Shown here: positions 1 to 6,530 of the stretch, in pieces
Layout: each line of letters begins with the position of its first letter
How positions within the stretch are numbered: position 1 is the stretch's first letter
Assembly (NCBI GenBank): GCA_030024065.1
Contig: JASEIE010000140.1
Location: 3,168-9,832, forward strand
Source of the DNA: Thermodesulfobacteriota bacterium
GTDB taxonomy: Bacteria > Desulfobacterota > BSN033 > UBA1163
Length of the DNA: 6,665 nucleotides
Direction: 5' to 3'
Notes under the pieces: generated by a model
What the model saw: only the letters and a program-made list of their open reading frames with translations
Told to the model about the DNA's origin: nothing
The model's database searches: none
Position numbers and translations under genes: made by a program

Positions 1-1017
1 ATTGGTGTCGTTAATCGCTGGATAATGGCCTCCTGTTGTTTTGGCAACGCATTGATCGATAAAAAATGGGGAGCAAAATTGTTGCAGGAGAAAATCAGGA
101 TCGATTGATTGTGCACAGGAGATTACAGCGAATCCCGTTGAACAGATTTGATTATCAAGTCCCTCTCCTATTTTGGCAATCGCGCGTAAATTGGGTCTTA
201 CAGTTGATATTATGATATCATCTTTTTTGATCACGCGGCGAGCTCGCGAAGGTGCCTCATTTACAGGAACAATCTTACCCTCATTAATTATTGAAGGTCC
301 GGGGGGCACTGTCGAAATATCAACGTACATAAAGGTTTGGCCTGAATTTAACTGGGTTGGATTGCGATATTCTCGATTTATCTCCAAATCCGCATCTTCG
401 ATTGTCAGAAGGAATGATTTATATTCTGGATTCTGGAAAATAGATGTCGCAGCCGAATCCATTATAGAATCGGTTTCTTTCGTAGCATGTTGTCTTAGAC
501 TGCTTGCCTCCTCGATCTTGCTGGCCAGTTCGTCGATCTTAGCCACGATCCGCCGCTGATCTTCTAAAGCTGGCAAAGGGATTTTCATGGCAAGAAGTCT
601 GTCCTCTTTTAATCGATTTCGGCTCGTCGGTGTTCCTCCTGTGCTTAGACCAAGCGCTTCCTCCCATACCCCGGCTCGGCTGAAATATCTCCACAAATAC
701 CGGCTATCAATCCAGACCTTGTTAACTGAAAAACATGGGAATTCATTCGAGACATAACATCCGTGATTTTCCTCTGAAGCAACAGCAAAGGAACCCTTCC
801 AAGCAAAAAGGCGGTTGTAAACAAAGTCACCCTGCTCCACTCGATATAAATTCTTTGCTTGAATTTGAGAGCCACTCCTGATGTCTTTTGTATATAGCCC
901 CTTAGCATACCAATGCGCCCCGAGAATGTGATAAGTCTTTTCTGGATCAACAGCCTCAGGACGAGTTACAGGCGTGAGGACTTCTCTTAGCGGGACCATT
1001 GGCCAGGATTTACTCAT
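1..1017 (-). CDS. hsdS: Type I restriction-modification specificity subunit HsdS (incomplete at window edge)
   Basis: HsdS gives the type I enzyme its target: each of two target recognition domains (TRDs) reads half of a bipartite DNA site, and coiled spacers between them dock HsdM. The frame is open without a stop for 339 codons from the ATG at 1017 to base 1, so the C-terminus lies outside the window. TRD1 covers about residues 5-150 and ends with the family signature LSTGGTP (124-130) and RNRLKEDRLL (133-142). The central conserved region follows, with IPLPALEDQRRIVAKIDEL (146-164) and a helical segment to about 195. TRD2 starts near 203 and includes FMYVDIS (229-235), ARRVIKKDDIIISTVRPNLR (259-278), CSTGFAV (292-298) and GGHYPAIND (329-337). 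Only the end of TRD2 and the distal spacer helix, perhaps 50-80 residues, should be missing. The start is supported by AAGGAG 8 nt upstream and by an ATGA overlap with the preceding nuclease gene. Confidence 0.95.
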   Translation of the reverse strand, partial: MSKSWPMVPLREVLTPVTRPEAVDPEKTYHILGAHWYAKGLYTKDIRSGSQIQAKNLYRVEQGDFVYNRLFAWKGSFAVASEENHGCYVSNEFPCFSVNKVWIDSRYLWRYFSRAGVWEEALGLSTGGTPTSRNRLKEDRLLAMKIPLPALEDQRRIVAKIDELASKIEEASSLRQHATKETDSIMDSAATSIFQNPEYKSFLLTIEDADLEINREYRNPTQLNSGQTFMYVDISTVPPGPSIINEGKIVPVNEAPSRARRVIKKDDIIISTVRPNLRAIAKIGEGLDNQICSTGFAVISCAQSIDPDFLLQQFCSPFFIDQCVAKTTGGHYPAINDTN

Positions 1018-2315
1018 TGCCGTGGCTCCTTCTTTGCACTACCAAGGATACGGCTCTCCAGCAGTTTTCGTGATCGCTTCAGTTCTGCCACGAGCATCTT
1101 TTCGTCGGGGAGTCTCATCTTGTATTCGGCAGCCATTACTTTGTTGGGCAAACCTTCCAAAGCATAGTGTGCAACAGCAACGTTTTTCTCGGCGCAGAGG
1201 ATCAGGCCAACGGGCGGGTTCTCGCCCTCGTTCGTCCAGTGCTCTCGGGCATAGTTGAGGTAAAGATGCATCTGTCCAGCGTCAGCATGGGTGAACTTGC
1301 CAACTTTGAGATCAATGACCACCAAACACTGCAACCGGCGATGAAAGAAGAGTAAATCCACGCGATACCAATCGTCGCCGATGCGCAGGCGACGCTGTCT
1401 TCCAATAAAGGCAAAGTCGCCACCGAGTTCGAGCAGGAACTTTTCTAACTGTTGAATGAGGGCTTCTTCCAGGTCGTTTTCAGAGTACTCATCCTTAAGA
1501 TCGAGAAATTCAAGAATGTATGGATCCTTGATCTCTTCATCTGGGATGACAAGGTCTCCGGGTTTTGGCACCGCACCCTTTTCCAACATCATGCCTTTAT
1601 TCTTCGATAAGAGAGTCCTTTCGTAGAAGAGAGTTGAAATTTGGCGATCGAGTTGTCGGACAGACCAGCCACAGCGGAGCGCCTCGGCCTCATAGAAAGA
1701 CCGAGCCTCCGGTTTTTTTACCGAGAGTAGCCGGACGTAGTGAGACCAAGGTAACGGGAAACATACAGCAACTTGGGAGAGGCTCAATTTTGCAGGCGCT
1801 GCCTGTGAAATCTTAGATTTCCTCGACAGTGTCGCGGATTTTCCCGACCTCATTGAAAAAACATCAGGATCCTCTTGTTCTTTGATACTTATAAATTGAG
1901 GAGATGCCGGCAGCACAATTTGGTGTTTAATGGATTCGGCAGACCGCGTCTGTTGGATTTGATCATTTTTACGCGAAAGTGTCACGTAAATCGTATTCGC
2001 CGGCCACCCAATGTAAAAAGCGCGCATGCGTTCAAGATTGGCTACGCCGAATCCGCGGCCAAATTTTGCCGTTAAATCGATGGCAAGACGCTTAAGCAGA
2101 ACATCACCATACTCTGCCCTTTTTTCCCCGCCCTGTTCAAACTCTACAATCCGCCCCCCAATCTCCCAATAGGTGGCAGTCATGATTGCATTTACGGTGC
2201 GGGAGGATGTTTTGCGTGCGCTTTCCAGCAGATCCACGAGACCGGACAATACAGAGTCGTAACCTTTCAGCGAACCAGGGGCGGTCTTGGCCTTCTTGTG
2301 AAAACGATTCTTCAT
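1014..2315 (-). CDS. DUF1016/YhcG-family PD-(D/E)XK nuclease between hsdM and hsdS
   Basis: A 433-aa protein with the two-part layout of the DUF1016 (YhcG, COG4804) family. The N-terminal DUF1016_N helical domain spans about residues 18-105 (TATYWEIGGRIVEFEQGG at 46-63, FGRGFGVANLERMRAFY at 85-101). The PD-(D/E)XK nuclease domain spans about 185-420. Seen active-site candidates are D320 (YRVDLLFF), D335 and K337 (VIDLKVG), that is D-X14-D-X-K, followed by Q348-X3-Y352, the QxxxY pattern of RecB-like nucleases. E284 or E285 in the preceding helix may also contribute. The core motif FPLPWSHYVRLLSV (186-199) is typical. Residues 106-185 form a long Ser/Lys/Gln-rich linker. The start ATG overlaps the hsdM stop (ATGA), with GGGAG 8 nt upstream, and the stop overlaps the hsdS start in the same way. 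The context implies a nuclease co-produced with the M-S core, but substrate and role are not known from sequence. It is not an HsdR: it has no helicase part. Confidence 0.94.
   Translation of the reverse strand: MKNRFHKKAKTAPGSLKGYDSVLSGLVDLLESARKTSSRTVNAIMTATYWEIGGRIVEFEQGGEKRAEYGDVLLKRLAIDLTAKFGRGFGVANLERMRAFYIGWPANTIYVTLSRKNDQIQQTRSAESIKHQIVLPASPQFISIKEQEDPDVFSMRSGKSATLSRKSKISQAAPAKLSLSQVAVCFPLPWSHYVRLLSVKKPEARSFYEAEALRCGWSVRQLDRQISTLFYERTLLSKNKGMMLEKGAVPKPGDLVIPDEEIKDPYILEFLDLKDEYSENDLEEALIQQLEKFLLELGGDFAFIGRQRRLRIGDDWYRVDLLFFHRRLQCLVVIDLKVGKFTHADAGQMHLYLNYAREHWTNEGENPPVGLILCAEKNVAVAHYALEGLPNKVMAAEYKMRLPDEKMLVAELKRSRKLLESRILGSAKKEPRQ
1026..1031 (-). promoter_or_regulatory. Ribosome binding site of hsdS
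   Basis: AAGGAG lies 8 nt before the hsdS ATG and inside the last codons of the nuclease gene (KKEPRQ). With the ATGA overlap at 1014-1017 it fixes the hsdS start and suggests translational coupling. Confidence 0.8.
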
Positions 2316-3874
2316 GACTTTGGCTCCCGGGCAAGAACCCGCTTGATCTCACCCATAATTTCGATGATCCTTTGCTCCTTCTTGAGGATATCTTCCACCA
2401 ATTGCCCCGGAGGCATATGCTCGAAGTCTTGTTTGTTGTTTGGGTTCTTAATATCAAGATTAGCTGAAATAAGGTTTCGCACTTCATCATATTTCAATAT
2501 ATCCTCAGCCTGTGCTTTCCATGCTCGATCATTTTCGGTACGATTCTTCCACCATGTTAAACAATCCCCAAACTCCTCATATTGTAACGACTGGGTTTTG
2601 GTATACTGCTTGCGGCCCCCTGGCAACGGAAGCTCATAATACCAAATCTCCTTTGTTGGGCCGGAACGATCGAAAAATAGCAGGTTCGTTGGTATGCTTG
2701 TATATGGGGCAAAAATACCATTGGGTAATCTCACAATGGTATGGAGATTGAATTCCTTGAGGAGTTCTTCCTTGATTCGGGCGCAGACTCCATCACCGAA
2801 GAGCGTCCCATTGGGCACAACAACACCGGCGCGGCCTGGCTTCGGGCGCCGCTTTAGTTTCCGCATAATAAGCTGGAGAAAAAGAAGGGCCGTTTCTGCG
2901 GTTTGCTTATCTTCTGGGAAGTTCCCTAAAATCCCCCGTTCCTCTTCACCTCCGAAAGGTGGATTTGTCAGTATGATATCAACACGATCCTTATCCCCAA
3001 TTTCCCTTAATGGGAAACGTAAGCTATTCAGAGGATCGATCTGTGGAGATTCCAAACCATGGAGAAGCAAATTCATCTGGGCTAATAGATAAGGCAGAGG
3101 TTTAGCCTCTCCTCCGATGATGCTCCTTGTCTGAAGAGTCTTTCGATCCTCAACGGTCTTACATTGCTTTTCAAGGTGATTATAGGCTTCGACAAGAAAA
3201 CCTCCTGTGCCACAGGCCGGGTCAAGAACAATTTCTCCAAGTTTTGGATTGAGGACTTCAACCATGAAGCGGACAACTGGCCTGGGAGTGTAAAATTCTC
3301 CAGAATCACCTGCTGAGTCACGCATCTCTTTGAGCATGGATTCGTAGAGGTGACTGAGGGTATGAATCTGATCTGAAGAACTGAAATGAATGCCATTAAT
3401 CTTGTTGATTATATCCCGTAGGAGGTAGCCGCTGATCATGCGATTGGTAATACCCTTGAAAACAGTGGCAATGACATCGCGGCGGTCGCCACCGTTTGAA
3501 CCCTGGAGGTTTCTTAAATAAGCAAAGAGACCCGGACCTTTTGTCCCATCGGGACGCATTGCCTCTTCATTATTAATAAAGGCAATCAGCTCATCACCCG
3601 TGATCCCATCTTCTTTAGCCGCCCAATCCCGCCACCGGTATGGTGATTCAATGGCCGGACGAAATTTCTTTCTTGTCATGGTAGCTTCATGTTCCCGCAT
3701 CTGCTCCAGGTCATCGAGGAACTTGAGGAACATGATCCATGTCAGCATGGGAAGACGATCCAGATCCCCGCTTAGCCCCTTGTCCTTTCGCATAATGTCC
3801 CGTGAGGACTTTATGAGGCTTCCAAGTTGTTGGGCTGTGGTGAGTGGTTGAGTATTTTTCATTTTTCGAACCAT
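2312..3874 (-). CDS. hsdM: Type I restriction-modification DNA methyltransferase subunit HsdM
   Basis: HsdM is the N6-adenine DNA methyltransferase subunit. It uses S-adenosylmethionine and, with HsdS, protects the host's own sites. The protein is 520 aa, normal for the family. The HsdM N-terminal helical domain spans about residues 10-150. The catalytic domain shows FYTPRPVVRFM (194-204, motif X-like), the AdoMet-binding motif I LDPACGTGGFLVEAY (217-231) and the catalytic motif IV NPPFGG (304-309, N-P-P-F type, adenine-N6). VVVPNGTLFG (351-360) and VRLPNGIFAPYTSIPTNLLF (381-400) are family signatures. The charged C-terminal helix (about 489-515) probably contacts HsdS. The first ATG is preferred because AGGAG lies 9 nt upstream; a second ATG at codon 5 is possible. 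The stop codon overlaps the next gene by 4 nt. No key residue is missing, so methylation should work even if restriction does not. Confidence 0.97.
   Translation of the reverse strand: MVRKMKNTQPLTTAQQLGSLIKSSRDIMRKDKGLSGDLDRLPMLTWIMFLKFLDDLEQMREHEATMTRKKFRPAIESPYRWRDWAAKEDGITGDELIAFINNEEAMRPDGTKGPGLFAYLRNLQGSNGGDRRDVIATVFKGITNRMISGYLLRDIINKINGIHFSSSDQIHTLSHLYESMLKEMRDSAGDSGEFYTPRPVVRFMVEVLNPKLGEIVLDPACGTGGFLVEAYNHLEKQCKTVEDRKTLQTRSIIGGEAKPLPYLLAQMNLLLHGLESPQIDPLNSLRFPLREIGDKDRVDIILTNPPFGGEEERGILGNFPEDKQTAETALLFLQLIMRKLKRRPKPGRAGVVVPNGTLFGDGVCARIKEELLKEFNLHTIVRLPNGIFAPYTSIPTNLLFFDRSGPTKEIWYYELPLPGGRKQYTKTQSLQYEEFGDCLTWWKNRTENDRAWKAQAEDILKYDEVRNLISANLDIKNPNNKQDFEHMPPGQLVEDILKKEQRIIEIMGEIKRVLAREPKS
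2324..2328 (-). promoter_or_regulatory. Ribosome binding site of the DUF1016 nuclease gene
   Basis: GGGAG lies 8 nt before the ATG at 2315 and inside the end of hsdM. Spacing and ATGA overlap (2312-2315) match the downstream junction with hsdS, which supports this start and coupled translation from hsdM. Confidence 0.75.
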
Positions 3875-3883
3875 GATAAATAA

Positions 3884-3888
3884 CTCCT
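3884..3888 (-). promoter_or_regulatory. Ribosome binding site of hsdM
   Basis: AGGAG lies 9 nt before the ATG at 3874 and decides for this start over the ATG four codons later. The bases between it and the ATG form one arm of a 9-bp inverted repeat (3875-3883), so access to this site could depend on RNA folding. Confidence 0.75.
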
Positions 3889-3918
3889 ATAGATTACCGG
3901 GAAAATATATCTCAAATC

Positions 3919-3955
3919 CCTCCCAACCTCCCTTTGGCAAAGGGAGGCCGGGAGG
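3919..3955. repeat. Imperfect palindrome, intergenic hairpin repeat
   Basis: Inner arms CCTCCCTTT (3927-3935) and AAAGGGAGG (3939-3947) pair perfectly around a 3-base centre. Outer arms CCTCCC (3919-3924) and GGGAGG (3950-3955) extend the stem past a 2-base mismatch (AA opposite CC). No T-run follows on either strand, so it is not a standard intrinsic terminator. Its shape is that of a dispersed intergenic repeat, known to me from many environmental bacterial genomes; copy number in this genome cannot be seen here. Confidence 0.7.
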
Positions 3956-3958
3956 TTA

Positions 3959-3976
3959 CGCAGGCTGAAGCCTGCG
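3959..3976. repeat. GC-rich hairpin repeat
   Basis: CGCAGGC (3959-3965) and GCCTGCG (3970-3976) form a 7-bp stem with a TGAA loop (TTCA on the minus strand), followed by GCTAC. It lies only 3 nt from the neighbouring palindrome, so the two form a compact pair of hairpins between hsdR and hsdM. No T-tract follows. It probably belongs to a dispersed repeat family and may slow transcription or protect transcript ends. Confidence 0.65.
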
Positions 3977-4019
3977 GCTACAAATTCTTGGGTTTATTTA
4001 TCGTTTATCCTTTGTGTGA

Positions 4020-4043
4020 CCCCTCACCCTCTCCCCGCAAGGG
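4020..4043. repeat. C-rich repeat remnant (CCCTCACCCTCTCCCC type)
   Basis: The run from 4020 ends in CCGCAAGGG and resembles half of a common intergenic repeat in which a matching G-rich arm follows. Here the second arm is missing or eroded. A weak alternative pairing exists between CCTCTC (4028-4033) and GAGAGG (4056-4061), with a 22-nt loop. It lies 23 nt past the hsdR stop in transcription order. It is too weak to call a terminator. Confidence 0.35.
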
Positions 4044-4066
4044 ATATAGAAAAATGAGAGGTAACT

Positions 4067-6034
4067 TTATGCCGCATAAAGTAGTGTTTGCAACTGATTG
4101 ACTGCTTCTCTTAACTTATCCGGTCCTCCGAAGAGACCTGCGATTTCTATCACGTTACCATGGTTGGAAATTGGGGGAACCTTCAGCACATCGGGTATGA
4201 TAAACTGTGCAGTTCCATAATCAGCATATTTATCAAGAAGTTCATTAAGAATAACCCTGGCTTCAGGGCCATATTGGTCAAAAAAGTCTCTCTTATCCTT
4301 CCGGAGTCGATCAGCCCTTTCACGCCGTGTCCGTAAGGGAGCATTGTAAGCAATGTGGCAGAGCAGATCGAAGGGGTCAGCATCGGGCTGATTTGTAGCG
4401 GATGCTAACACCTCAAAATTAATTCCTCTTTCCTCAAGAAGAGCGATGACCTCAGATCGCTCCTCTGAATTTGCCCAATGTCTCCTTAACTCAATGGCCG
4501 ATGGATAGAGTGTTCGCACCTTTTCTGCAGTATAGTCGGTAAACTTGACGACTCGAAGTTGCCTGCCATCGGGATCAAGCTCATAAACAAGATGGGCCGC
4601 AATTTCAACATGGCCTCCATCAAAATAGAACTTCCGAGGTTTTCCCTCTGAGTCATCTGTAATGGTCGGGGTGACTTCCCAATCCATTTCTGGCTCAGCC
4701 CCGATAGGTATCTCTTGCTCAATGACCTCATAACTATTTGGGACCGTTTCTCCTCTGGCATCAATCTCTTCTTCTGAAATCAATGTTGGCTCCCCATCAA
4801 ATTCCGGGTCTGCGAAAAGGCGGGTAGCGCTTCCTGTGTAATCCAAAATATTGAAGAAGAACTTGTCATAATCATCACGCACACGCGTCCCCCGGCCTAT
4901 GATCTGTTTGAATTCGGTCATTGAGTTGATCACGCGAACCAATGCGACATTCTTGCAGGTTTGCACATCAACGCCTGTGGTAAGTAATTTCGATGTGGTG
5001 ACAATAGCAGGGATAACTGTTTCAAGCTCTTGAAATCTACTTAGATGGCCCCGGCCTATATCCCCCTCTTCAGATGTCACTCGGCAAGCATAATCTGGGT
5101 ATTTCTGGACAAGGTCTGAATTTAAATTGTTGAAGGCCCGGCGCATCTCATCAGCATGTTCCTGATCTACACAGAAGACAATGCTCTTGGCAAATCGATC
5201 GGTCTTCTTTAAAAACTCAGTCAGGTGCCGAGCTACAGCTTCAGTTCGGGCACGCAGCGCCACAATCCGTTCAAAATCCGGCGTCCGATACTCTGCGTCC
5301 GGAATCTCACGTCCATAACGATCGAGATCATCCTTGCTCGGACGCCACCCGGCAGCGTTATAGGTGGTTATTACACGGTGGACTCGATAGGGAGCAAGGA
5401 AACCGTCATCAATTCCCTGCCGTAAGCTATAGGTGTAGATAGGATTTCCAAAGTAGCGATAAGTATCGCGGTTGTCTTCGCGAAGGGGTGTGGCTGTCAT
5501 TCCCAATTGGTAGGCGGGCTTAAAATACTTAAGAATTTCACGCCAGTTACTCTCATCGCGGGCGCTGCCGCGATGGCACTCATCCACGATAATGAGATCG
5601 AAAAAGTTGGGGGCGTACTCCCTGTAAAGACCTGGACGTCGCTCATCTTTCGCAATGGCCTGGTAGGTTGAAAAGTAGATCTCCCGGCTCTTATTGGCCA
5701 CGCCATTCTCAATCTTCCACCTGGCGTCTCCGAAGGGAGCGAAGTCCTTATCTTTAGGATCATCGATTAGAATGTTGCGGTCGCCCAAATAGAGGATTTT
5801 GGGACGGCGGTAATCGCCGGCTCTGTTCCAGCGGGCATTCCAGAGCTTCCAGCAGATTTGGAAGGCAACGAGCGTTTTCCCTGTTCCTGTTGCCATTGTT
5901 AGGAGGACACGGTCCTTACCTTCCATGATGGCTTGAATTGTGCGGTTTATAGCAATCTCCTGGTAGTATCGAGGGGTCTTTCCACTCTGAATGTATGAAG
6001 GCGTGAGGAGCCGCTTTTCTAAATCGCTTCCCAA
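4067..6034 (-). CDS. hsdR: HsdR C-terminal fragment: SF2 translocase and EcoEI-type C-terminal domain
   Basis: This 655-aa frame holds the motor half of HsdR. Superfamily 2 helicase motifs are all present: Walker A MATGTGKT (47-54), Walker B/DEAD-like DECH (151-154), motif III GMTATPLR (178-185), TTGVDV (352-357), and motif VI QIIGRGTRVRDDY (377-389). YYQEIAINR (23-31) is the Q-motif-like entry region. Residues from about 490 to 655 correspond to the EcoEI_R_C-type tail thought to hold the subunit in the complex. The only start near the frame opening is a TTG at 6034 with no Shine-Dalgarno sequence before it, and the frame stays open upstream past the shift point. I therefore take this as the continuation of a broken hsdR rather than an independently started gene. 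If translated, it would be a nuclease-less translocase. Confidence 0.88.
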   Translation of the reverse strand: MGSDLEKRLLTPSYIQSGKTPRYYQEIAINRTIQAIMEGKDRVLLTMATGTGKTLVAFQICWKLWNARWNRAGDYRRPKILYLGDRNILIDDPKDKDFAPFGDARWKIENGVANKSREIYFSTYQAIAKDERRPGLYREYAPNFFDLIIVDECHRGSARDESNWREILKYFKPAYQLGMTATPLREDNRDTYRYFGNPIYTYSLRQGIDDGFLAPYRVHRVITTYNAAGWRPSKDDLDRYGREIPDAEYRTPDFERIVALRARTEAVARHLTEFLKKTDRFAKSIVFCVDQEHADEMRRAFNNLNSDLVQKYPDYACRVTSEEGDIGRGHLSRFQELETVIPAIVTTSKLLTTGVDVQTCKNVALVRVINSMTEFKQIIGRGTRVRDDYDKFFFNILDYTGSATRLFADPEFDGEPTLISEEEIDARGETVPNSYEVIEQEIPIGAEPEMDWEVTPTITDDSEGKPRKFYFDGGHVEIAAHLVYELDPDGRQLRVVKFTDYTAEKVRTLYPSAIELRRHWANSEERSEVIALLEERGINFEVLASATNQPDADPFDLLCHIAYNAPLRTRRERADRLRKDKRDFFDQYGPEARVILNELLDKYADYGTAQFIIPDVLKVPPISNHGNVIEIAGLFGGPDKLREAVNQLQTLLYAA

Positions 6035-6057
6035 TTTTTGATTCGTTTGGAGGCGAG

Positions 6058-6441
6058 TCAGAGGTCCTTTGGGGTTGGAAATGAGGCCAGATCCTTTTCC
6101 TGACCGGTAAGGTAATCGAACTCTATAATACCATGACCGTTTGTCGAATAAGCAAATTTCATCCCGAGTATTTCAGCATATTCCTTTGCCTGCTGGAGGC
6201 CGTCACCCGGAGACTTATACGCAGCTTTCGCTTCAATAACGGCAATCATGAAGTCCCGGGTATAACGAAGGAGGTAATCTGCTCTCTTTTGTTTCTGGCG
6301 TTTAATTTTCTGACCTGCGACCACGATGCGACCATCAGTAAATGTCTTTTGTTCTGTGAAGGAATGGGGGGCGTTGTCCCAACCGGCTTCCGTGAGCTTT
6401 GGGAGAACGTATTTTCGACAGGTATCTGCTTCGGTGATCAT
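6058..6441 (-). CDS. hsdR: HsdR N-terminal fragment: PD-(D/E)XK endonuclease domain
   Basis: This 127-aa frame is the HSDR_N-type nuclease domain that makes the DNA cut in type I enzymes. Visible catalytic residues are D55 (RADYLL), E70 and K72 (VIEAKA), giving D-X14-E-X-K, and the Q84-X3-Y88 (QAKEY) motif typical of HsdR and RecB nucleases. FAYSTNGHGIIEFDYLTG (96-113) is the usual end of the domain in this HsdR class. The frame stops at TGA right after FPTPKDL, where family members continue into the helicase. The ATG at 6441 begins with MITEADTCRKYVLPKL, a natural HsdR N-terminus. Its ribosome site is weak: AAGG about 11 nt upstream. Alone, the fragment would be a nuclease domain without a motor, so it is probably inactive unless it joins the second fragment. 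Confidence 0.88.
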   Translation of the reverse strand: MITEADTCRKYVLPKLTEAGWDNAPHSFTEQKTFTDGRIVVAGQKIKRQKQKRADYLLRYTRDFMIAVIEAKAAYKSPGDGLQQAKEYAEILGMKFAYSTNGHGIIEFDYLTGQEKDLASFPTPKDL

Positions 6442-6472
6442 AATTTAATTTGCCTTGGGTGGCCACAAACAA

Positions 6473-6500
6473 AAAGCCTTTCTTTTTGGGAATAGGCTTT
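6473..6500 (-). terminator. Terminator-like hairpin in the hsdR leader
   Basis: On the minus strand AAAGCCT (6500-6494) pairs with AGGCTTT (6479-6473), and the T-run continues to 6471, then G and TTTG. This is the form of a weak intrinsic terminator, with a 7-bp stem and a 14-nt loop that may itself pair TTC with GAA. It ends 31 nt before the hsdR ATG, too close for a promoter to fit comfortably downstream. It may therefore act as an attenuator in the hsdR leader, or end transcription from a gene beyond the window. Confidence 0.4.
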
Positions 6501-6530
6501 CAATTAGATCTGAAATTTTTCGTTGAAATT

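Larger units (their letters stand above)
3875..4002. repeat. 9-bp inverted repeat enclosing the hsdR-hsdM gap repeats
   Basis: GATAAATAA at 3875-3883 and its exact reverse complement TTATTTATC at 3994-4002 bound a 128-bp stretch holding two GC-rich hairpins. In the minus-strand transcript the second arm lies exactly between the hsdM Shine-Dalgarno and ATG. The arms could be the ends of a small mobile-element-like insertion, or a long-range RNA stem controlling hsdM. I see no target-site duplication. In AT-rich DNA a chance match of this length is plausible. Confidence 0.4.
4067..6441 (-). pseudogene. hsdR: Type I restriction subunit HsdR, split by a one-base frameshift
   Basis: HsdR is the motor and nuclease subunit, which pulls DNA past the bound M-S complex and cuts far from the site. 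The span is 2375 nt, one short of the 2376 needed for 791 codons plus stop. The endonuclease part runs in one frame to ...FPTPKDL and then TGA. The next frame carries TRLQTNQK and continues directly into the helicase part. Adding one G after the TG of that TGA gives FPTPKDLWTRLQTNQKLGSD, a natural linker; in this HsdR class a Trp after (D/E)L at this place is familiar to me. The joined length fits the EcoEI-like HsdR class of about 800 aa. All motifs on both sides are intact, so there is no further decay. Reading choices are a real recent deletion, an assembly or sequencing error, or a bypassed shift. The two separate frames are listed on their own. Confidence 0.9.

Noticed and set aside
173..559. 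Plus-strand open frame of 128 codons
   Set aside because: It lies opposite hsdS, whose protein has clear family motifs. The plus-strand product has no recognisable domain and no good ribosome site.
645..950. Minus-strand 101-codon frame inside hsdS
   Set aside because: It is out of frame with hsdS, which reads without a stop from 1017 to the window edge.
1..1017. hsdS as a truncated or half-size specificity gene
   Set aside because: The frame runs off the window without a stop inside TRD2, so the missing end is a window limit, not a biological truncation.
2137..2490. Minus-strand frame spanning the hsdM-DUF1016 junction
   Set aside because: It is a shadow in a third frame. The two real genes here have strong motifs and an ATGA junction.
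3919..3976. Intrinsic terminator or CRISPR repeat between hsdR and hsdM
   Set aside because: Neither hairpin is followed by a T-run on either strand, and there is no regular repeat-spacer series.
6034..6060. Independent restart of the helicase fragment at TTG 6034
   Set aside because: The upstream bases are A/C-rich with no Shine-Dalgarno, and the frame upstream encodes the expected HsdR linker. A restart cannot be excluded but is not supported.
6034..6073. Phase-variable tract causing the hsdR frameshift
   Set aside because: There is no long homopolymer or short tandem repeat at the break; the missing base is in a G pair only.
6133..6495. Plus-strand 120-codon frame opposite the hsdR start
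   Set aside because: The opposite strand encodes the HsdR nuclease domain with D-X14-E-X-K and QxxxY. The plus-strand product is composition-driven noise.
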